Shown piece by piece: positions 58,731 to 64,000 of a stretch of 64,000 nt of DNA. The notes beneath the pieces were generated by a model. The model was not told the origin of the DNA and did no database searches. It worked only from the letters and a program-made list of their open reading frames with translations. Positions within the stretch are counted from its first letter, which is position 1. Each line of letters begins with the position of its first letter. This DNA comes from Spisula solida (taxonomy: Eukaryota > Mollusca > Bivalvia > Venerida > Mactridae), in NCBI GenBank assembly GCA_947247005.1, contig OX365947.1, positions 1,254,530 to 1,318,529 on the forward strand, read 5' to 3'. Position numbers and translations under genes: made by a program.

Positions 58731-60524
58731 CTACGGTATAACTCGTGCACTATCCATTTTGTGCCACCAAGCGCGGAAAACCTGTCATTTTTTAGAAAGA
58801 TACCGATGCCAGTGCATACATCAATATAATGAAATATGCTACTATTATTTTACTACATGTTTATGAAATTTGAGCGTTCTCCGCTGTCTATAAGTATTTT
58901 TAATTATTTTTTAAAGACCAAACTGCTGACTTTTTGACACATTTATTAAGTTTAAAATATAATGTGACGTTTGTGATTGAAAAAAACACATCTTCGTGTC
59001 GAGGAAGAACCACTGCACATGTACACGTTCTTCGTTTTACTGGTGTAGACACGAAATAAATGAAACAGGCACAAAATACCTAATCTCTTGAATGTTGAAT
59101 TTTTTGCGGTAGGCTAACACAGCAGTATTCAGGCTAGCACGTCTTATCGGGGTACACGGGGTGAGGATGGTCGCCCTTTAAAATTGCAACAGTTTTCGTT
59201 CGTTGTTTCTGTCGTCTGGTATGATATAAAGATATAACACAGATCTAGATCTATATATGGTGACAAATCTAAGTAAAAACTATGGAAGCCCGTGCATTCT
59301 TCAATAAAAAGTTCAATTCAGGGTCTGGTTTTATGTGGTCTGTGCTCCTATAATAGTAGACATGCATGTAGGCCTACTATACATATATATGTATGTAGTA
59401 AAATGTGCTTGGAACCAAGTAATATACGATGTGTGTATGATCTTTGCTGAAACCTATACGGATCTTTCTGGTACTTCTAACAGTGTCATTTCATGTAAAT
59501 ATACTTTATGTGTACGATGCCTAGACGAGTTCCCTGGTACTTTTAGCAAGACGCCAACAAACATGTTTCAGTTTTATTTATTAAATAGCATTTATCTCAA
59601 AAACATATTATGATAACGACACTAATGTATTTAATACTGACCTCAGTTCTAAGTAATACGGGACATATACTGATGGTGACCAATATTCTGAGTATTCTTT
59701 GTGATGAGCACCCTATCTGCTTAGTTTGAAGATCCTTGAAGGGTGACGGTAATGCCAACGATACATATACTGCAAGGTTGTGTATATTCTTTAATCCAAT
59801 GTTCGTGCAAGGGCTTTAACTAGTGAAGGATTATAATGGCCACCACTTTCCAACTGCATGCATGTACATTATACTGTATAAGTTGACTCTACTGGTCTGA
59901 AAGTTTGGCATCATCGATCACTTCCGTTTCCTACGTTCTACTGCACTGCATAAAGTCCCAGAAAGTTTTGGTTTCGTGTGTACATGCAACTCTTTAGGTA
60001 ATTTTGGTTTCGTGTGCAAATTTTTATCTCAATTTGAAATTTGTTTCCCAGTTAGGTGCCATGTAATCTTCATGTATGATGACTTGATGCGCCTTAAAAC
60101 AATGTCGATTGTTGCAGTCATTTACACGACCCTCTTCTATCAAGTTATATAATTGTCATTCAACCAGTCGAGTTCTACTCACTAACACACTCTTGTGCAA
60201 GCAATTGCTAACGTCAACACGTGTGTAGAGGTCGGGGAGGCTGAAACCAGTGGTATGGCAGAAGGTAACCATATCTCTCAGGATATTAAACCTGATCTGC
60301 TGTTCTATCTAGTCGAGTGCCAAAATCACAACCAAGACAGGCGTTATACGTACAATGCAAAAATACATAGTGCTGTTATCCGTTTACATGTATACTGATT
60401 ATTGTTGGGGTATGATGACGTCATATTGATAGTTTTGGAATGGTTGCGATTCCCGGGTGGTCTAATGTGTCTGTAGGTTGCTAGGCGATGATAGACCTAT
60501 ATACAACACAACACAATCAATACA

Positions 60525-62860
60525 TTTTGTAAATTTATTGTCTTCGCTATGATGTTTCCATGTATACAAAAATATACAAGAAAATTAGTAAATTTACACA
60601 TTAGTTCACTGACATGATAGATGATCAACAGGTGATGTACACCATAGAAACCGCTTGAACAAATTCTTTGGTCCAGACAAAATGATGATGCACTAGCATT
60701 ACACAAGACATCAAAGTTCTAATACAATCCTCACTTTGCCAGAGATAACTTAATCCAATGTTCACCTACTGTCACAGTGTGTATTTATGATTATTTTGAC
60801 ACGTCCAAAACTAAACAACACAATTATACACATTGCATAAATGAATGCTATGCTGTAAAAGTACTGCTTTATAGTAGTGTCGGGTAGGCGTTTGAACGAC
60901 TATGGTATTCAAACGATCTAAAAATATCGGGATCAGCCTAGCATGAGGGACATAATTCACCGTCAAAGGATGTCATCCAAGATTATTATCATACTGTATA
61001 ATGTAGGGTCCCTGGTTGTACTATCCTCAAGAAATATCCCTATGGTAGATTTTCACAAAGATCTAATCACAAGTATTTTAGATCTTTGATTTTCATTACA
61101 ATGAAAACCTGGACAATAGGCGACTGTGTAATTCCCGTCCCCCAGTCCATAAAATATGGGTCAAGTCTAATACCCACTACATGTGACAACAGGGTTTATC
61201 AAATTCCCGTATATCAGGAAAGTTTTTATGTCTAATTCGCCGTGCATCACCCCCCCCCCCCCCCCCCCTGTCTTTGGGCATTAATGTTTGACAATCAACC
61301 TTAGATAAGATAGTGTAAACTAAGCTGTAAAACACATTACAAATATGAATGTATTGAACATTTACATGATGCCTTTGTCAAAATTTAATTGAGAATATAA
61401 CTATAATAATTCAAATTGCTATTTTTTAAGACAAATAAGATAGCACTTTATAGTCTGAATGTGTTAAGATCCTTTGGTGTCCGTGGGCAAAATAAAATGT
61501 TATGTCGGACATAATTATAATATAGTTAATTTTACTGATTATAATGGTAAATGCTGGTGTGGATGGCAAAACTAACAAAAATAGGTTCAGTCCAGCACAT
61601 TTTGTTTCAAACTTAATATATATACGTAGATCTCTACTTCTTTCTTGTGCTGTAAGATTTGTATAATTGTTAATTTGTCAACAATAGCGTTGTTTAGTCC
61701 CAATATACAGCATGATGGGATTAAATGATAAGGACCCTAAATGTCATGCCAGGGGGCTTTTTCTGTTAATTGAAATTTTACCAATAATTATGTGTCAGTT
61801 ATAATTGAATTATATAATATGGACAAAACCGTATCTTGCCTCAGACTTGATCAATCATGATCTCCCCTAAAGAAACATAATTATATCACTTTTTAGTTTG
61901 TTTTTTATTTCGAATATGCAAGTGTATTTCACTATGATGTAAATGAACTGCAAATAATATTAATAAAACAATTCATATGATATACAGTGAGTCACATTCA
62001 TTTAACAGGCATACATAGTGTGGAGATGACTTTAATCAAATTTACTCAATTAAATATAAACATATTGAACACACCTACTTACATTTTAATAATATATGAG
62101 TTCACTACTAATATCTATTTTAAAGCCAATCTGATGAAAACGGTCTCCTCAATAAGAACATCACAAAAAGAACATGTACTTCAGTCAATGTGTATTAAAG
62201 TATAGGCAATGATTTGAAACTAACAATGTTGGTAAACATTTTAACTAATTGCAATAAAATTAATGACCTTTATTGAAATAATTATTATTATATAAAGCAT
62301 AATTATAGTGCAATTGTATGACTTCAACTTCTATTTAAGATAATATGATTAAAGTGTAATATTCATCATATTATTTATGTAATTTTTGATACATTTTCTT
62401 CTTTTACTACTTGCAGCATGCATGCATTAATTAATACTTTAGTACAAACTATAATCTTGAAATAAAACTGAAATTTAGCAATGCACAAAATAGATTCAAT
62501 ATACAAAATGTAGTAATAAAAAATCTTATTTTTAAACCTTCTTTACACCATTGTTCAAAAATAAACATAATGCCCTATAATCTACCTAGCTATCAGACTG
62601 AAGTGCACTCCAAGTGCACATCAATAGTGCACACCATGTTTAAACCTTGTGCACACCATGTGCACTTCGTGTCAAGTTTAGTTTAAACAGTACTGTAGCT
62701 CATCAAATCCAGATTTCCGGATTATTCCGGAATTATAGAACCAAGGTAGCACTTCTATCTGTATGGCAGATGTTTTATAGATTAACAAAAATATTTAGTT
62801 GAGTATTGATATAACAACATAAACCTTACAGTGAGTAAAACAACCTGTATATATACAAGA
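60525..62860. other. AT-rich intergenic sequence
   Basis: No gene or well-formed repeat apart from a run of about 20 C at 61249-61268 and a GGATTATTCCGGAATTAT palindrome near 62715, a motif also found near 16665, 34005 and 45655. Confidence 0.5.
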
Positions 62861-62920
62861 GCCGTCAAAGACAGGTGATGCTCCTCATGGGGCATTTGTC
62901 ATAGAAAACATTACTCCAAA

Positions 62921-64000
62921 CAAGAGGGCCCAAAGGGCCCTAGGTCGCTCACCTGTCGAACTTGACCTAGATTTTGTTGAGATGGTCATTGTGACCAAGT
63001 TTTATACAGATTAGGCCAATATTGTGACCTCTAGTGACTACACAAGGTTTTTATATGATTGACCTAATGACCTACTTTTTTACCCCAGATGACCCAATAT
63101 CGAATTTGACCTAGATTTTGTTGAGATGATCATTGTGACTAAGTTTCTTAAAGATCAAGCCAAAACTGTGACCTCTAGTGACTACACAAGGTTTTTCTAT
63201 TATTTGACCTTGTGACCTAGTTTTTTACCCCGGATCACCCAATATCAAACTTGATCTAGATTTTGTTGAGATGATCATTTTGACCGAGTTTCATGAAGAT
63301 TAAACCAAAATTGTGACCTCTAGTGACTATGCAAGATTTTTCTATGATTTGACAATGTGACCTAGTTTTTGACCCAAGATGACCCAATATCGCACTTGAC
63401 CTAGATTTTGTTGTTATGATCATTGTAAACAAGTTTCGTAACGATCTGGTCAAAACTGTGACCTCTAGTGACTAAGCAAGGTTTTTCTATGATTTGACCT
63501 TGTGACCTAGTTTTTGACCCCGGATGACCCAATTTCGAACTTGACCTACATTTTGTTGTGTTGATCATTGTGACCAAGTTTCATAAAGATTATGCTAAAA
63601 CTGTGACCTCTAGTGACTACACAAGGTTTTTCTATGATTTGACCTTGTGACCTAGTTTTTGACCCCGGATGACCCAATATCAAACTTGACCTAGATTTTG
63701 TTGAGATGATCATTGTGATTAAGTTTCATAAAGATTAGGCCAAAATTGTGACCTCTAGTGCCTACACAAGGTTTTTCTATGATTTGACCTTGTGACCTAG
63801 TTTTTGACCCCGGATGACCCAATATTGAACTTGACCTAGATTTTGTTGAGATGATCATTGTGACCAAGTTTCATAAAGATTAATTCAAAATTTTTACTTC
63901 AAGTGACTACACAAAGTTTTTCTATGATTTGACCTTGTGACCTAGTTTTTTACCCCGGATCACCCAATATCAAACTTGATCTAGATCTTGTTGAGATGAT
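62921..64000 (+). mobile_element. Pearl/BIV160-like element, cut by the window end
   Basis: Same start as 34410 (CAAGAGGGCCCAAAGGGCCC) and the same 145-bp GACCTAGTTTTT units; seven or more units are in view. Confidence 0.85.

Larger units (their letters stand above)
53392..59163. mobile_element. 5,772-bp insertion with ~430-bp inverted repeats and 5-bp target duplication
   Basis: Left end CACCCCGTGTACCCCGATAA and right end TTATCGGGGTACACGGGGTG; homology runs to about 53818 and 58737. AGGAT flanks both sides (53387-53391, 59164-59168) and is single at the empty site (25081-25085). The interior has no recognisable transposase, only chance open frames, two tRNA-like segments (54386-54480, 54840-54900) and AT-rich sequence. 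Probably non-autonomous; superfamily not assigned. Confidence 0.88.
52326..60524. repeat. Paralogous repeat domain, copy 2 (split by a 5.8-kb insertion)
   Basis: Collinear with 23901-26665 apart from the insertion at 53392-59163, a single 67-bp unit instead of eight, and an extra stretch at about 60190-60430. Confidence 0.85.

Overview
The window is AT-rich eukaryotic DNA with short exons, GT-AG introns and dense interspersed repeats. The repeats point to a bivalve mollusc: pearl/BIV160-like elements with 145-bp tandem cores, (ACGG)n tracts and terminal hairpins, tRNA-headed SINEs, and many palindromic MITEs. The species is not determined. No intact rRNA or tRNA gene, CRISPR array or bacterial-type operon is present.

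Three genes can be assembled exon by exon. (1) Plus strand, 727-6246: the 3' part of a VWA7-like von Willebrand factor A protein, seven exons; its 5' exons lie left of the window. (2) Plus strand, 10696-18891: a complete four-exon gene for a 250-aa secreted protein with a signal peptide, an eight-cysteine segment, an acidic stretch and a Lys/Arg-rich tail. It has a TATA box and a poly(A) signal. (3) Minus strand, 51249-29308: a complete eight-exon orthologue of peroxisomal trans-2-enoyl-CoA reductase (PECR), 302 aa, ending in the peroxisomal signal SKL.

Most of the remaining sequence is repeat. The main blocks are a near-perfect 85-bp x16 array built on half of a SINE head (21126-22487); a repeat domain at 22.9-26.7 kb, duplicated at 52.3-60.5 kb; a 62-bp x37 array grown from PECR exon 7 (30252-32535); pearl/Helentron-like elements nested in each other inside PECR introns (34.4-39.8 kb) and again at 62.9 kb; a 2,972-bp element of 20-bp palindromic units (47677-50648); and a 5,772-bp element with ~430-bp inverted ends (53392-59163).

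The most unusual signals are these. The PECR exon-7 acceptor and 50 bp of coding sequence are tandemly multiplied 37 times, with only the last acceptor giving a full-length product. Gene 2 has its exon-3 splice donor multiplied in a ~25-bp repeat. The 47677-50648 element has 6-bp target duplications and two arrays of CpG-bearing palindromes. The 5.8-kb insertion can be delimited exactly because its empty site survives in the paralogous copy. The genes are not an operon and share no evident pathway; they are neighbours only.
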